This document shows, piece by piece, positions 26,109-34,344 of a stretch of DNA of 45,743 bases. Within the stretch, counting starts at the first letter, position 1. Each line of letters begins with the position of its first letter. A program made the translations under genes and the position numbers. The stretch comes from Woeseiaceae bacterium (GTDB taxonomy: Bacteria > Pseudomonadota > Gammaproteobacteria > Steroidobacterales > Woeseiaceae). The notes under the pieces are model-generated. The model searched no databases. It was not told the DNA's origin and saw only the letters and a program-made list of their open reading frames with translations. The DNA lies in NCBI GenBank assembly GCA_021773095.1, contig JAJFKR010000037.1:1-45743 (forward strand), given 5' to 3'.

Positions 26109-26156
26109 TGATTTGTAATCAGTAGGTCCCGTGTTCGATTCATGGTGCCGGCACCA
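26109..26156 (+). repeat. tRNA-Thr 3' copy (att-like site B)
   Basis: 48 bases repeat 25166-25213 of tRNA-Thr with five differences, all in the T-stem. The CCA and the following AATTTT are also kept. The T-stem here (CCGTG/CATGG) is fully paired, unlike that of the real gene. No tRNA 5' half precedes it. It reads as the far attachment site of an element that inserted into the tRNA gene. Confidence 0.9.
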
Positions 26157-26171
26157 AATTTTTCAACGACT

Positions 26172-26200
26172 TAGCTCTCCCCCTCGGGGGCATTTTTTCG
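26172..26200 (+). terminator. Short hairpin with T tract after site B
   Basis: CCCCC and GGGGG pair around TC and are followed by CATTTTTT. It lies 19 bases past the convergent HDOD-GGDEF stop and could end rightward transcripts from the parDE module. The tiny loop makes it a weak candidate. Confidence 0.4.
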
Positions 26201-26219
26201 TCGTGTAGACAGACCGTAG

Positions 26220-27749
26220 CTACTTTTGTCCGACCCTCATCTTCTCTACCAGGTCAAACGGTATGCTCCGGTTGCGTCCTTGTAATTTGGCTGTGTAGAG
26301 CGCCTGGTCCGCAGCTTCGATGAACGCAGCGATAGACTTGAATGACCGATTCTCATTTTGCGTCGCCATGCCGACGGATATTGTTACAGTGATTTCTTCG
26401 GGCGTACCGACATCATGCCGGGCATCCTGAAAAGCCTGGACGATACGTTGGCAAATAACGTTCACCAGATCACCGTTCGAGTTCGGGAAAACAATAATGA
26501 ACTCCTCACCTCCGTAGCGAGCGACGATGTCTGACGAGCGTACATTGGCGTTCAGAATGTTCGCAGTTGTAGCCAGGATTTGATCGCCTACCTGATGGCC
26601 GTAGGTGTCGTTAACGTCCTTGAATTTGTCCAGGTCTGTGAATGCAATACTGAGCGGCTCGTGTCTCTCCACTGATTCAGCAAATGCAGTCTCCAGAAAG
26701 TGGTCAAGGAATCCCCGGTTGTAAAGGCCAGTCAAAGCATCACGTCGATTACTCTCCTCCAGTTTCTTGGTACGATCTTGAAGGGAGTCAGCTTGTACCT
26801 GAAGTGAATCCACCGTCTGCAATGCCGAGAGGTTTCTTATCATCAGTATTTCTCGCGCATCTTCCATGAGTCGTTCCGTATTGCTTTCCGCTTTGATTCG
26901 GGTCTCAAAAACTTCCTCAGCTTCGGGAATCAAGATGCCAACCTTTTCGATCATTTCGCCAAGCTCTTGCTTGTTCAGCCTAAGGTGTTTCTGCACGGCG
27001 TCCAGGAGAGGCGCAAAGTCGGGGTGGTCAGCCGTGTCGTCCAGGAAGACCTCAGCGATGAGGCTGGTCACGGCCACACATCGGGCAAATAACCCATGCT
27101 CGTGGTCAGTCGATAATGTGTCCAGATCATGACTGGCACTTACAGCCAGTCTGATTCTATCGGGGAAACACCAGCGTTCCAGCAGCCAGCCACCAACACA
27201 AGCGTGATCGATGCCGACCTTGTCGCACTCCCGCTGAATCACCGCGGCTTGCTGGGATTGCTTGGGCAGATCTTTGTAGATATCGGGTATTGACTGTTCA
27301 AGCGCCAACATTCCGACGTCCTGAATAACGCTGGCGAGAAATAATTCTTCAGCCGCTCGAAGTCCGACTGTCTCGGCCACCACGCGGCTAGCTGTCGCAG
27401 CCAGGAGGGCACGACGCCAATACAATGCATAGTCAATCCCGGCGTTAGCTCCGTCGTGGGGCAATGACTTGAGGAGTGAGAACGAGAGGGCCAGGGATAT
27501 AGTGGCATTCAGTCCCAGAACAACGACCGCATCACGGAGGTTTTCCGTTTTTCTGACCAACGAGTACATCGGTGAATTGACGACACGCAGAATCTTGGTT
27601 GTGATCGCAGGATCCAGTACCAGGACCCTGACAATCTCATCGATATCAATCTCCGGTTCGTTGGCCAGCTTGATGATTTTGGAGGCAACGCCAGGCGGGC
27701 TGGGTAACGTCTTGCAAGAACTCAATCGTTCTTTTAAATCTGGTCTCAT
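26220..27749 (-). CDS. HDOD domain diguanylate cyclase
   Basis: 509 residues, cytoplasmic. The N-terminal HDOD domain (about 10-215) has LPSPPGVASKIIKLANEPEIDIDEIVRVLVLDP and KILRVVNSPMYSL, a signalling module without HD catalysis. A coiled linker (about 300-335) leads to a C-terminal GGDEF domain (about 340-500): RDALTGLYNRGFLDHF, DLDKFKDVNDTYGHQVGDQIL and an intact active site RYGGEEFIIVF. An RSSD inhibitory site lies five residues before GGEEF, so it should make c-di-GMP with product feedback. It lies alone between tRNA-Thr copies B and C. Confidence 0.93.
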   Translation of the reverse strand: MRPDLKERLSSCKTLPSPPGVASKIIKLANEPEIDIDEIVRVLVLDPAITTKILRVVNSPMYSLVRKTENLRDAVVVLGLNATISLALSFSLLKSLPHDGANAGIDYALYWRRALLAATASRVVAETVGLRAAEELFLASVIQDVGMLALEQSIPDIYKDLPKQSQQAAVIQRECDKVGIDHACVGGWLLERWCFPDRIRLAVSASHDLDTLSTDHEHGLFARCVAVTSLIAEVFLDDTADHPDFAPLLDAVQKHLRLNKQELGEMIEKVGILIPEAEEVFETRIKAESNTERLMEDAREILMIRNLSALQTVDSLQVQADSLQDRTKKLEESNRRDALTGLYNRGFLDHFLETAFAESVERHEPLSIAFTDLDKFKDVNDTYGHQVGDQILATTANILNANVRSSDIVARYGGEEFIIVFPNSNGDLVNVICQRIVQAFQDARHDVGTPEEITVTISVGMATQNENRSFKSIAAFIEAADQALYTAKLQGRNRSIPFDLVEKMRVGQK

Positions 27750-27956
27750 AGTGTGAACGTCCTGTATTCCGCGCTACCTAGTGAGATACGACAAATTGTC
27801 TCTCCAAAACAGCACCAACGAGAGCGGTATCGCGTCTCTGCTTACGTCAGTTTATCGGCCAGACTCGCGAAAACTGTAGTCTGATTCTTGCATGAATTGC
27901 ACGATTAATGTGCCGTTCCCGGACAGGCGGAGGCCGGTTAATCACATACCCGATTC

Positions 27957-28424
27957 GTGTCCGGCTACCCCACCCAGGTTCATTTCCCTCAACTTTCTCT
28001 TGCCGTTGCCGAAATACCTAATCAGGAACCAGTTTATTTACTTTCAACCGAGGAACTGACTGTGGACCCTAACAGAATTGAGAAGCCCGGCGACGAGTCC
28101 CTGCAAGACGGCGACTCGACGGAACAAATACGGGCCTTGATCAGAAATTGCCGGGGTGTCCCGGTTGAGGTCAGCGAAGCGAACTTCGCTCGTGTGATAA
28201 CTCGGATTATTGACAAGTCGCTGTTGAATTCCTTCTTGAGCAACTACGAGTCAATCAATGACAATGCACTGGGTACCGTTGAAAAACGAAGATACGATGC
28301 ATTGTCGCCGTACGTGGGTAGAACGTTGGTTTGCGTGCTCATCATCCTGCCCGGTGTCACATACACATTTGAAATCGATCTGGCGGGTGAATACGTCATT
28401 CACTGGGAGTGGAAGGCTGCGTGA
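27957..28424 (+). CDS. Hypothetical protein
   Basis: Up to 155 residues from GTG 27957; no ribosome site decides the start, and later in-frame starts are possible. The sequence is acidic and soluble, with no signal or membrane helix: GDSTEQIRALIRNCRGVPVEV, ANFARVITRIIDKSLLNSFLSNY, a hydrophobic strand RTLVCVLIILPGVTYTFEIDL and the end HWEWKAA. I do not recognise a family. It lies in the second tRNA-bounded module, divergent from the HDOD-GGDEF gene. Confidence 0.5.
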   Translation: MSGYPTQVHFPQLSLAVAEIPNQEPVYLLSTEELTVDPNRIEKPGDESLQDGDSTEQIRALIRNCRGVPVEVSEANFARVITRIIDKSLLNSFLSNYESINDNALGTVEKRRYDALSPYVGRTLVCVLIILPGVTYTFEIDLAGEYVIHWEWKAA

Positions 28425-28761
28425 ATTACCGCGCACGCCGTTAGCGCGATCGAGACCAAGCGACTTCACCCGAATCTATCTCCAACTTGGCGGTGCTTTG
28501 TTCCTGACAAGGCAGGTGGCGAAACGCACCGCCGATGGTTGTGTGTCGCTTGGGACGTATTTCCCTGAAGCTAATGTCGCCTGAGTTGCCGACTATAATG
28601 CGCCCGATGTAAATATATGATTGTCATGAGTTAACTGGCTTATGTTAATTAGCGGAATTATGTAAATTAGTCGAATCAACTGGAAGTTGATGTTATCGAG
28701 AATGTCAATTCGATGAGCACCGGCAGTTTGATAACAAAATTGAAATGGATGTCACAAGGAA
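28425..28761. other. AT-rich intergenic stretch
   Basis: 337 bases with no convincing gene. A perfect TATAAT stands at 28594-28599 but lacks a -35 match. A 7-bp hairpin ATCAACT/AGTTGAT with a GGA loop lies at 28675-28691. The right half is AT-rich compared with its surroundings. Confidence 0.45.
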
Positions 28762-29205
28762 ATGAAAAAAGTGAAATATGAAACTAATGCGGCAAGGCTG
28801 AGACGCGGCGGTCTCCGTCCCAAAAGAGTCTTGTTCATAACAGTGGTTTCTATGTTCTTGGGCGAAACGATTATTATGCTCGTCCTTCCCCTATTGCCAC
28901 CGATGAACTTATCAATGCACGCCTTGTTCGACGCCACTCTCCTCACGATGCTCTTGTTTCCCATTTTGTTTCTGAAGATATATCGGCCGATGTCTGCAGA
29001 AGTAGCTGAACTTGCCAACGAAATCGCGCAACTCAAGACTCTTGAGGGTGTCGTCCCCATCTGCATGCATTGCCACAAGATGCGCGACGATCAGGATGTC
29101 TGGCAAGAATTGGAAATTTACCTGCAGTCGCATACTCAAGCTGAATTCAGTCACAGTCTTTGCCCAGAGTGTCACGACGAGCACTACTCGGACGAATTCA
29201 GTTGA
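28762..29205 (+). CDS. Small two-helix membrane protein with Cys-rich C-terminal module
   Basis: 147 residues. A basic N-terminus (RLRRGGLRPKR) precedes two membrane helices (VLFITVVSMFLGETIIMLVLPLL and LFDATLLTMLLFPILFLKIY). A short coiled stretch (VAELANEIAQLKTLEG) leads to a module of about 45 residues: VVPICMHCHKMRDDQDVW, LEIYLQSHTQAEFSHSLCPECHDEHY. The CxxC...CxxC module is known from the ends of many sensor kinases and PAS proteins, and probably binds a metal or senses redox. Here it is carried without any kinase. AAGGAA lies before the ATG. Confidence 0.75.
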   Translation: MKKVKYETNAARLRRGGLRPKRVLFITVVSMFLGETIIMLVLPLLPPMNLSMHALFDATLLTMLLFPILFLKIYRPMSAEVAELANEIAQLKTLEGVVPICMHCHKMRDDQDVWQELEIYLQSHTQAEFSHSLCPECHDEHYSDEFS

Positions 29206-29256
29206 TCATCTCGCGAGAGAGGGAGTGTCTCGGAACAGGTTAGCGTTTGTGAGAAC

Positions 29257-29285
29257 GATTTGTAATCAGTAGGTCCGTGGTTCGA
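29257..29285 (+). repeat. tRNA-Thr 3' copy (att-like site C)
   Basis: 29 bases identical to 25167-25195 of tRNA-Thr, covering the anticodon arm, variable loop and first half of the T-arm. Beyond 29285 only scattered similarity remains and the acceptor/CCA end is lost. It marks the right limit of the second module (HDOD-GGDEF to the Cys-rich protein). Confidence 0.87.
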
Positions 29286-29306
29286 CTCTTGATCCTGCCA
29301 GGCCTC

Positions 29307-29891
29307 CTATTTTTTCTTCGACTTCGGTACGGGCGCCGTGTACTTAATGCTCTGCATCATCTGCATCGCGTCGGCGCCAAAATCAGGCGCTCCGTCACTT
29401 GAGAAAAAATAGCATTTGACTAGCAGCTTGCCTGAGCCCATCACTGCCATCGTCAGGTAATCGAATTCACCCCGTTTCGAATGCTGGTCTGTAATTGAAA
29501 AAAACCGCCCAACGACTTCAGGCCCTTCAATTTCGCTGATCGGGACCTCGGTTTCGAACGCAAGTTGTATGACGTTTGCGACCTCTATTTTGGTGACTTC
29601 CAACAGGTCTGCATCGGTGATCGCTTCGCTGGAAAGAACGGCTTGAAGTCTAAAATGAAATACCGGTTTCGACCGGGGACCGTAGGGTCCGAGCTGAATG
29701 TCGGTAACGGTATCGAATTTATCGTACTTCGGCTTCTTGCCCCATGTATCAGGAAACTCGAATTCGATGGTGCCCCCACCATTCACATTATAGGTTTTCT
29801 GTATCCATTCATTTGCATTGGCACCCGAAGAAATCAGGAGAAAGAGCCCGCAGCAAACTAATGCCCTGATTCGTGTTCTTTTCGATTGCAT
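29307..29891 (-). CDS. Secreted protein of unknown function
   Basis: 194 residues from ATG 29891, which has a textbook GGAGGT site before it. A signal peptide (MQSKRTRIRALVCCGLFLLISSGANAN) directs it to the periplasm. The mature part is beta-rich (GGGTIEFEFPDTWG, VFHFRLQAVL, VGRFFSITDQHSKRGEFDYLTMAVMGSGKLLVKCYFFSSDG) and ends in a lysine tail, PVPKSKKK. It resembles small periplasmic proteins that measure fit to membranes or lipids, but I cannot name a family. It lies just right of tRNA copy C. Confidence 0.75.
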   Translation of the reverse strand: MQSKRTRIRALVCCGLFLLISSGANANEWIQKTYNVNGGGTIEFEFPDTWGKKPKYDKFDTVTDIQLGPYGPRSKPVFHFRLQAVLSSEAITDADLLEVTKIEVANVIQLAFETEVPISEIEGPEVVGRFFSITDQHSKRGEFDYLTMAVMGSGKLLVKCYFFSSDGAPDFGADAMQMMQSIKYTAPVPKSKKK

Positions 29892-30140
29892 GGTTACCTC
29901 CAAAGCATTCGTTCTGAATAGGACTTCGCGGGTTCGGTAACGTTCAGAGTAAAAAGCGCCTTGAGACTGAAAAAAAACAATAAAATAAAGAACTTGGAAC
30001 TACTTCGCAATAATTGAAAATTGCTGGGAATGCCCTCACTCGAAGGAAAGCGGACCTGGAACACAGAAAAAACTGCCAGGATCGGCTACAAATGGTCGAT
30101 GTCAGGGGTTTTTCGCTACACGCGCTTCCTCTAACCGGAT
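29892..30140. other. Divergent intergenic region
   Basis: 249 bases between two genes pointing apart. It contains A-rich runs near 29970-29995 and must hold both promoters. I see no clear -35/-10 pair and no RNA gene. Confidence 0.4.
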
Positions 30141-31139
30141 ATGGGACTAAATTCAATGCCAGGGACAGGCACCACAGACCAGAGAACGGTCCATTGCTTG
30201 GTGCTGCTGATCGCTTTGTCTCTCAGCGGCTGTTCGGTTTTTGCTCCGAAAATCGAACCCGTTGACGAGCCGGCGGTCGTTAGCGTTCCTGTACCAGCGG
30301 AACCCGCGCGGCCGATTGCGCCGCCCGTCAAGCCACCCGAACCGCCGCATTTACCTCCTGTCGCGATCGTTCTCACAAGCAGTCAGCCCGCGTTTCTGGA
30401 TGTCGCGAATGCCCTGACCGAACATCTTGATGATTTCAAGATCTACAATCTCGGAGAAAAGAGTCAGCCGCCGGTCTCTGTTCTTCGGGTTGTCAACGAT
30501 TCAAATTCGGGGACTGTTGTCGCCATCGGTCTGCGTGCGGCCAAATCATCAGTCGCTATGGCTGAGAAACCGGTCATATTCAGTCAGGTTTTCAACCATC
30601 AGGATCATGGCCTGCTAACTGCCAATAGCCGTGGCGTAGCTCCACTGGCACCGCTCGAAGCACAGCTTGCTGCGTGGACCAAAGTCGATCCTGCAATTTC
30701 GCGTATTGGAATCATCGTCGGTGAGGGCCACGATGACCTGATTACCGAGGCAAGTTTGGCAGCACGAAAGCACAACGTTGAATTACGCGTCCGAATTTCG
30801 CATTCGGATCAGGAGACGCTGTTCATGTTCCGGCGTATGGCACAGGATATCGACGGCTTCTGGCTGTTCCCGGACAATCGTGTACTCAGCGCACGGTCGC
30901 TGCAGAAAATACTGGAAACTGCCAAGCGAGGACAGGTCGCAGTGGCCGTACCCTATGAATCGATGTTAGCGATGGGTGCCACCATCAGCCTGGCGACACA
31001 AGCCGATGATATTGCTGCGACGATCGCCAGATTAATTCGACAAATTCATGCTAAAGGCCTCGAAAGCGTGCGCCCAATCAGCCCACTGTCAGCGATTCGG
31101 GTAGCGACGCGCGGCGACGCTAAAGTGGTCAATCGTTGA
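30141..31139 (+). CDS. Substrate-binding-protein-like lipoprotein
   Basis: 332 residues. The lipoprotein signal ends LLIALSLSGCS. A proline-rich linker (about residues 45-75) tethers a two-lobed periplasmic-binding fold of the ABC_sub_bind type: VAIVLTSSQPAFLDVANALTEHL, VVAIGLRAAKSSVAMAEKPVIFSQVF, ISRIGIIVGEGHDDL, IDGFWLFPDNRVLSARSL, VAVPYESMLAMGATISLATQADDIAATIARL. No permease or ATPase is adjacent. Instead its stop overlaps the start of a GGDEF-EAL receptor gene, so it probably senses a ligand for that receptor. Confidence 0.85.
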   Translation: MGLNSMPGTGTTDQRTVHCLVLLIALSLSGCSVFAPKIEPVDEPAVVSVPVPAEPARPIAPPVKPPEPPHLPPVAIVLTSSQPAFLDVANALTEHLDDFKIYNLGEKSQPPVSVLRVVNDSNSGTVVAIGLRAAKSSVAMAEKPVIFSQVFNHQDHGLLTANSRGVAPLAPLEAQLAAWTKVDPAISRIGIIVGEGHDDLITEASLAARKHNVELRVRISHSDQETLFMFRRMAQDIDGFWLFPDNRVLSARSLQKILETAKRGQVAVAVPYESMLAMGATISLATQADDIAATIARLIRQIHAKGLESVRPISPLSAIRVATRGDAKVVNR

Positions 31140-33352
31140 AGGCGCGTATCGCTGCGATATTCGGAGGCTTTACGAAACTGATAGCTCGCCGGAACTCAAA
31201 TGCCAAAAGTGGCAAACGTGCGCTTGTGCACGAGATTTTGTCTATCCAGGTAATGAGTGCTGCTTTCGTTGGTGTGATGGCAATCGTGGGGCTCTATTGG
31301 GGCGGCCAATGGGTATTGCAGGACAACTACAGTCGCTGGGCTTTGCAATGGACCGAGCAACTCAATGAACTCGGCTCACCCCTGTACCTGGTGGATGACC
31401 ACGAGGCACGAATCAGTCTCGATAACTTCGTCGACCGTTATCCGGAAATCGATCAGGTTATCTACTATGCGAAAGACGGCAGTGTTTTGCATTCGGTTGA
31501 TTACCCAGGGGACATCGATCCCGTCCGCCAATTGTCGTCCACGCAGTTGCAGGATGCCATCGATGTCGTTGGTGCCAAGACACCGTACCTGATGCATGGC
31601 GGTGTGCTCGATCCCAGACAGTTCGAAATTCTGGCGCCTGTCTGGATAGAGTCAATCCCTGATGACGGCCTGTTTGGATTCGATGCGTCCGGTGTGGACG
31701 ACGAAGTACTGATCGAGCTGCTTGGTTTCGTGAAAATGAAGCTCGATTTCGTAATGTTTCATGATCGATTGTTATCAAACATGCGCTTCGCCGTTGCCCT
31801 GTTGGCGGCATTTCTGATTCTGTTTGCCCTGTACGGTCGTCACGCATTGCGCAAAGCGCTGGCATCTATCTCCGAATTGCAGATACCCATTCAGGAACTA
31901 GCCAAGGGCAACCTGAATGTGAAATTCGAGCCGGCACAACATCGCGAGATCTCCGATATTGTCGAGGCTTTGAAAACAACCGCTTCGGCACTAAGCGAGC
32001 GAGATGAGCAACTGCAGAAACTTGCAAATCATGACAGCCTGACCGGGCTTTTTAACCGGCGGCGCTTTAACGAAGAATTAAGAAAAGAGGTCATGAGCGT
32101 AGTGCGAAAAGACCACTCCAGTGCTCTTTTCTTCATCGATCTCGATCAGTTCAAATACATTAACGACGCCTGTGGACACCCTGCAGGTGATCGGCTGCTG
32201 TGCAAGGTTGCCGACGAACTGCAGCGCAGTATCAGGCAGGGCGACGTGATCGCGCGGTTTGGTGGCGACGAATTCGCGCTCCTCATTCGCAATGTGGATG
32301 TTGCGGGCGCCGAGTCGGCTGCAGAAACCATCCTGACCAACATGCGTCGTATGGCCCACATCGAAGGCGAGCAGGTATTTCACGTGCACTGCAGCATCGG
32401 TATCACGATCATGGCGGGCGAAAACCTGCATCATGATGAACTGATCAATCAGGCAGATATCGCCTGCCGCGAAGCCAAATCAGCGGGCCGCAACCGAATG
32501 CGTATCTTCTCGCAGGTGGATGATGCGGATGAGCGTGGCAAAACAGACGTAAACTGGATGACCAGCTTGCGGACCGCGCTTGACGAAAACAAATTTGAAA
32601 TTCGCTTTCAGCCGATTAACAACATTTCAACGGGTGAGACGACGCATCATGAATTGCTCATAAGATTAAGAACAGAAGATGGAGGTTTCATATCGCCAGA
32701 CGCGTTCTTGCCATCCGCAGTCCGCTTCGGCCTGATGAGTGAAATCGACTTCTGGATGATACGTAACGCAGCCATCGCGTACGCGGAGCACTCCCGTCCT
32801 GGCACCCGACTTAAATTTTCGATCAACCTTTCTGCGAACGTGTTCGAAAATGATGATCTGACCGGATATGTGAAAGAAATGTTTACGCAATACGACGTTC
32901 GGCCAAGCGATATCGTTTTCGAGATTACGGAAAGCCTCGCAGTCAGGCGTCCGCTGCAGGTTGACCGGCAAATCGCGGTCCTGCGAGATCTCGGGTGCCA
33001 GTTCGCTCTGGATGACTTCGGTACTGGTTATAGTTCATTTGGTTACCTGCAAAAGTTGCAATTCGACTACATTAAAATTGACGGCACTTTTGTGCAGGAC
33101 CTTCCAAATAATCCCGTTGACCAGAAGATGATCAAACTAATCGCCGAGGTTGGCCGGGAAGCGGGGATGCAAACCATCGCAGAATACGTGCGTGACGCCG
33201 AGTCACTCGAGCTGCTGGCGGAACTCGGGGTCGATTTGGCACAGGGTTACTTTGTTGGCCGCCCCGTCTCAGTTCCGACGAACAAGGTCACACCAATCTC
33301 ACTGAGTTCACACCGTCAGCAATTGTTTCGCACGAACTCGCCAAGCAGCTGA
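31136..33352 (+). CDS. Membrane GGDEF-EAL c-di-GMP receptor/enzyme
   Basis: 738 residues from TTG 31136, which overlaps the lipoprotein stop (TTGA). A membrane helix near 38-62, a periplasmic domain (about 63-215) and a second helix near 220-240 precede a HAMP-like segment (ISELQIPIQELAKGNLNVKFEP). GGDEF: LTGLFNRRRFNEE, DLDQFKYINDACGHPAGDRLL, RFGGDEFALLI with RQGD inhibitory site. EAL: HHELLIRLRTEDG (ELL in place of EAL), SINLSANVFE, FEITES, FALDDFGTGYSSFGYLQKL, YIKIDGTFVQD. The key acidic residues are kept, so both activities are possible. Its end overlaps the convergent oxyR-like gene by 37 bases. Confidence 0.93.
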   Translation: MKARIAAIFGGFTKLIARRNSNAKSGKRALVHEILSIQVMSAAFVGVMAIVGLYWGGQWVLQDNYSRWALQWTEQLNELGSPLYLVDDHEARISLDNFVDRYPEIDQVIYYAKDGSVLHSVDYPGDIDPVRQLSSTQLQDAIDVVGAKTPYLMHGGVLDPRQFEILAPVWIESIPDDGLFGFDASGVDDEVLIELLGFVKMKLDFVMFHDRLLSNMRFAVALLAAFLILFALYGRHALRKALASISELQIPIQELAKGNLNVKFEPAQHREISDIVEALKTTASALSERDEQLQKLANHDSLTGLFNRRRFNEELRKEVMSVVRKDHSSALFFIDLDQFKYINDACGHPAGDRLLCKVADELQRSIRQGDVIARFGGDEFALLIRNVDVAGAESAAETILTNMRRMAHIEGEQVFHVHCSIGITIMAGENLHHDELINQADIACREAKSAGRNRMRIFSQVDDADERGKTDVNWMTSLRTALDENKFEIRFQPINNISTGETTHHELLIRLRTEDGGFISPDAFLPSAVRFGLMSEIDFWMIRNAAIAYAEHSRPGTRLKFSINLSANVFENDDLTGYVKEMFTQYDVRPSDIVFEITESLAVRRPLQVDRQIAVLRDLGCQFALDDFGTGYSSFGYLQKLQFDYIKIDGTFVQDLPNNPVDQKMIKLIAEVGREAGMQTIAEYVRDAESLELLAELGVDLAQGYFVGRPVSVPTNKVTPISLSSHRQQLFRTNSPSS

Positions 33353-34215
33353 AACTCTTCAATTCGCCGACTACCCTTACGCCACGCCAGCCCAATATTG
33401 CGGTAGCTTCCGTCATTAAGGGAATGTAGTCGCACGCGCGTGTTGCGTAGCAAGGTGCTGCCGCGAGCCATCTCAGGCAGAAACGAAATGCCGAGATCGG
33501 CATCGATCATTTCAATCAGGGTCAGTAAGCTGCTGGCACCAAATCGGCGAATTTTCTGCAAGTTTCGAATTTTGCAGGCAGCCAATGCATGTTCCCTCAG
33601 GCAGTGCCCGTCCTCGAGCAGCAGGACGCTGTCGGTGTCCAGGCGATTGAGTCGGTAGTTTTGGGGGTCCACGCGGTTGGATCCCTGACGATACGCCAGG
33701 CAGAACTCATCTCGAAATAGTATATGTTCTTCGACGCCCTGCATTGTCCAGGGCAGTGCCAGCAGCAAAACATCGAGCTCGCCGTCCAACAGTCTTTCAT
33801 AGATACGTTGCGTCTGGTCCTCAACCAGATACAACTGCAACTTCGGGTAGGTCTTGCGAATTTTCGGCAACACCGTCGGCAATACGAACGGAGCAATCGT
33901 TGGGATAACGCCCAACCGAAGGTCGCCACACAACGGCTCGTTGTCGCCCCGGGCAATATCAACGAGGCTGTCCACATCGCGCACTACCAGTCGCGCCTGC
34001 GTGGCGACGTCCTGGCCAACTGACGTTATCGTCACGCGCCGGTTCGTCCTGTCTACGAGTTGTGTTTCAAGTGCGCTCTCAAGCTCTCGAATTCCATTAC
34101 TGAAGGCCGACTGCGAGACGAAACTGCGCTCCGCAGCATGACCGAAATGCTGCTCCTCACACAATGCCAGGAAGTAACGGAGTTGTTTCAGAGTGGGAGA
34201 ACCCACAATCGACAA
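33316..34215 (-). CDS. oxyR: OxyR-like LysR regulator
   Basis: 299 residues; the start is TTG 34215 or the nearby GTG, with no ATG available. The N-terminal helix-turn-helix is LKQLRYFLALCEEQHFGHAAERSFVSQSAFSNGIRELE. The effector domain has the OxyR hallmark DGHCLREHALAACKI, two cysteines nine residues apart as in Cys199 and Cys208 of E. coli OxyR, which form the peroxide-sensing disulfide. It is divergent from a peroxiredoxin-glutaredoxin gene, its expected target. Confidence 0.93.
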   Translation of the reverse strand: MSIVGSPTLKQLRYFLALCEEQHFGHAAERSFVSQSAFSNGIRELESALETQLVDRTNRRVTITSVGQDVATQARLVVRDVDSLVDIARGDNEPLCGDLRLGVIPTIAPFVLPTVLPKIRKTYPKLQLYLVEDQTQRIYERLLDGELDVLLLALPWTMQGVEEHILFRDEFCLAYRQGSNRVDPQNYRLNRLDTDSVLLLEDGHCLREHALAACKIRNLQKIRRFGASSLLTLIEMIDADLGISFLPEMARGSTLLRNTRVRLHSLNDGSYRNIGLAWRKGSRRIEEFQLLGEFVRNNC

Positions 34216-34229
34216 AATAGCACATTATG

Positions 34230-34244
34230 ATAGAAATAACCCAT
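34230..34244. promoter_or_regulatory. Candidate OxyR half-site pair
   Basis: ATAG-N7-CCAT fits one half of the OxyR consensus ATAG-N7-CTAT with one change. The second half further right is poorly matched. It lies in the 129-base AT-rich gap between oxyR and the peroxiredoxin gene. Confidence 0.4.
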
Positions 34245-34344
34245 TTTATTAAATTATTAAAAACTTCTAAGATTGCCACATCAATTCATAAAGACCTGAT
34301 GCTTCGCGGCATTTCAATTCGAATTAAAACTACTGGAGAAATAC

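Noticed and set aside
26109..26156. A second working tRNA-Thr gene
   Set aside because: The 5' half (acceptor strand and D-arm) is absent, so no cloverleaf can form.
25214..29300. An integrase or transposase inside the tRNA-bounded modules
   Set aside because: All frames were examined. Only parD, broken parE, HDOD-GGDEF and two small proteins are recognisable.
30153..30376. Gly-rich and Arg-rich reading frames opposite the lipoprotein linker
   Set aside because: They mirror the proline-rich linker codons of the real gene on the plus strand.
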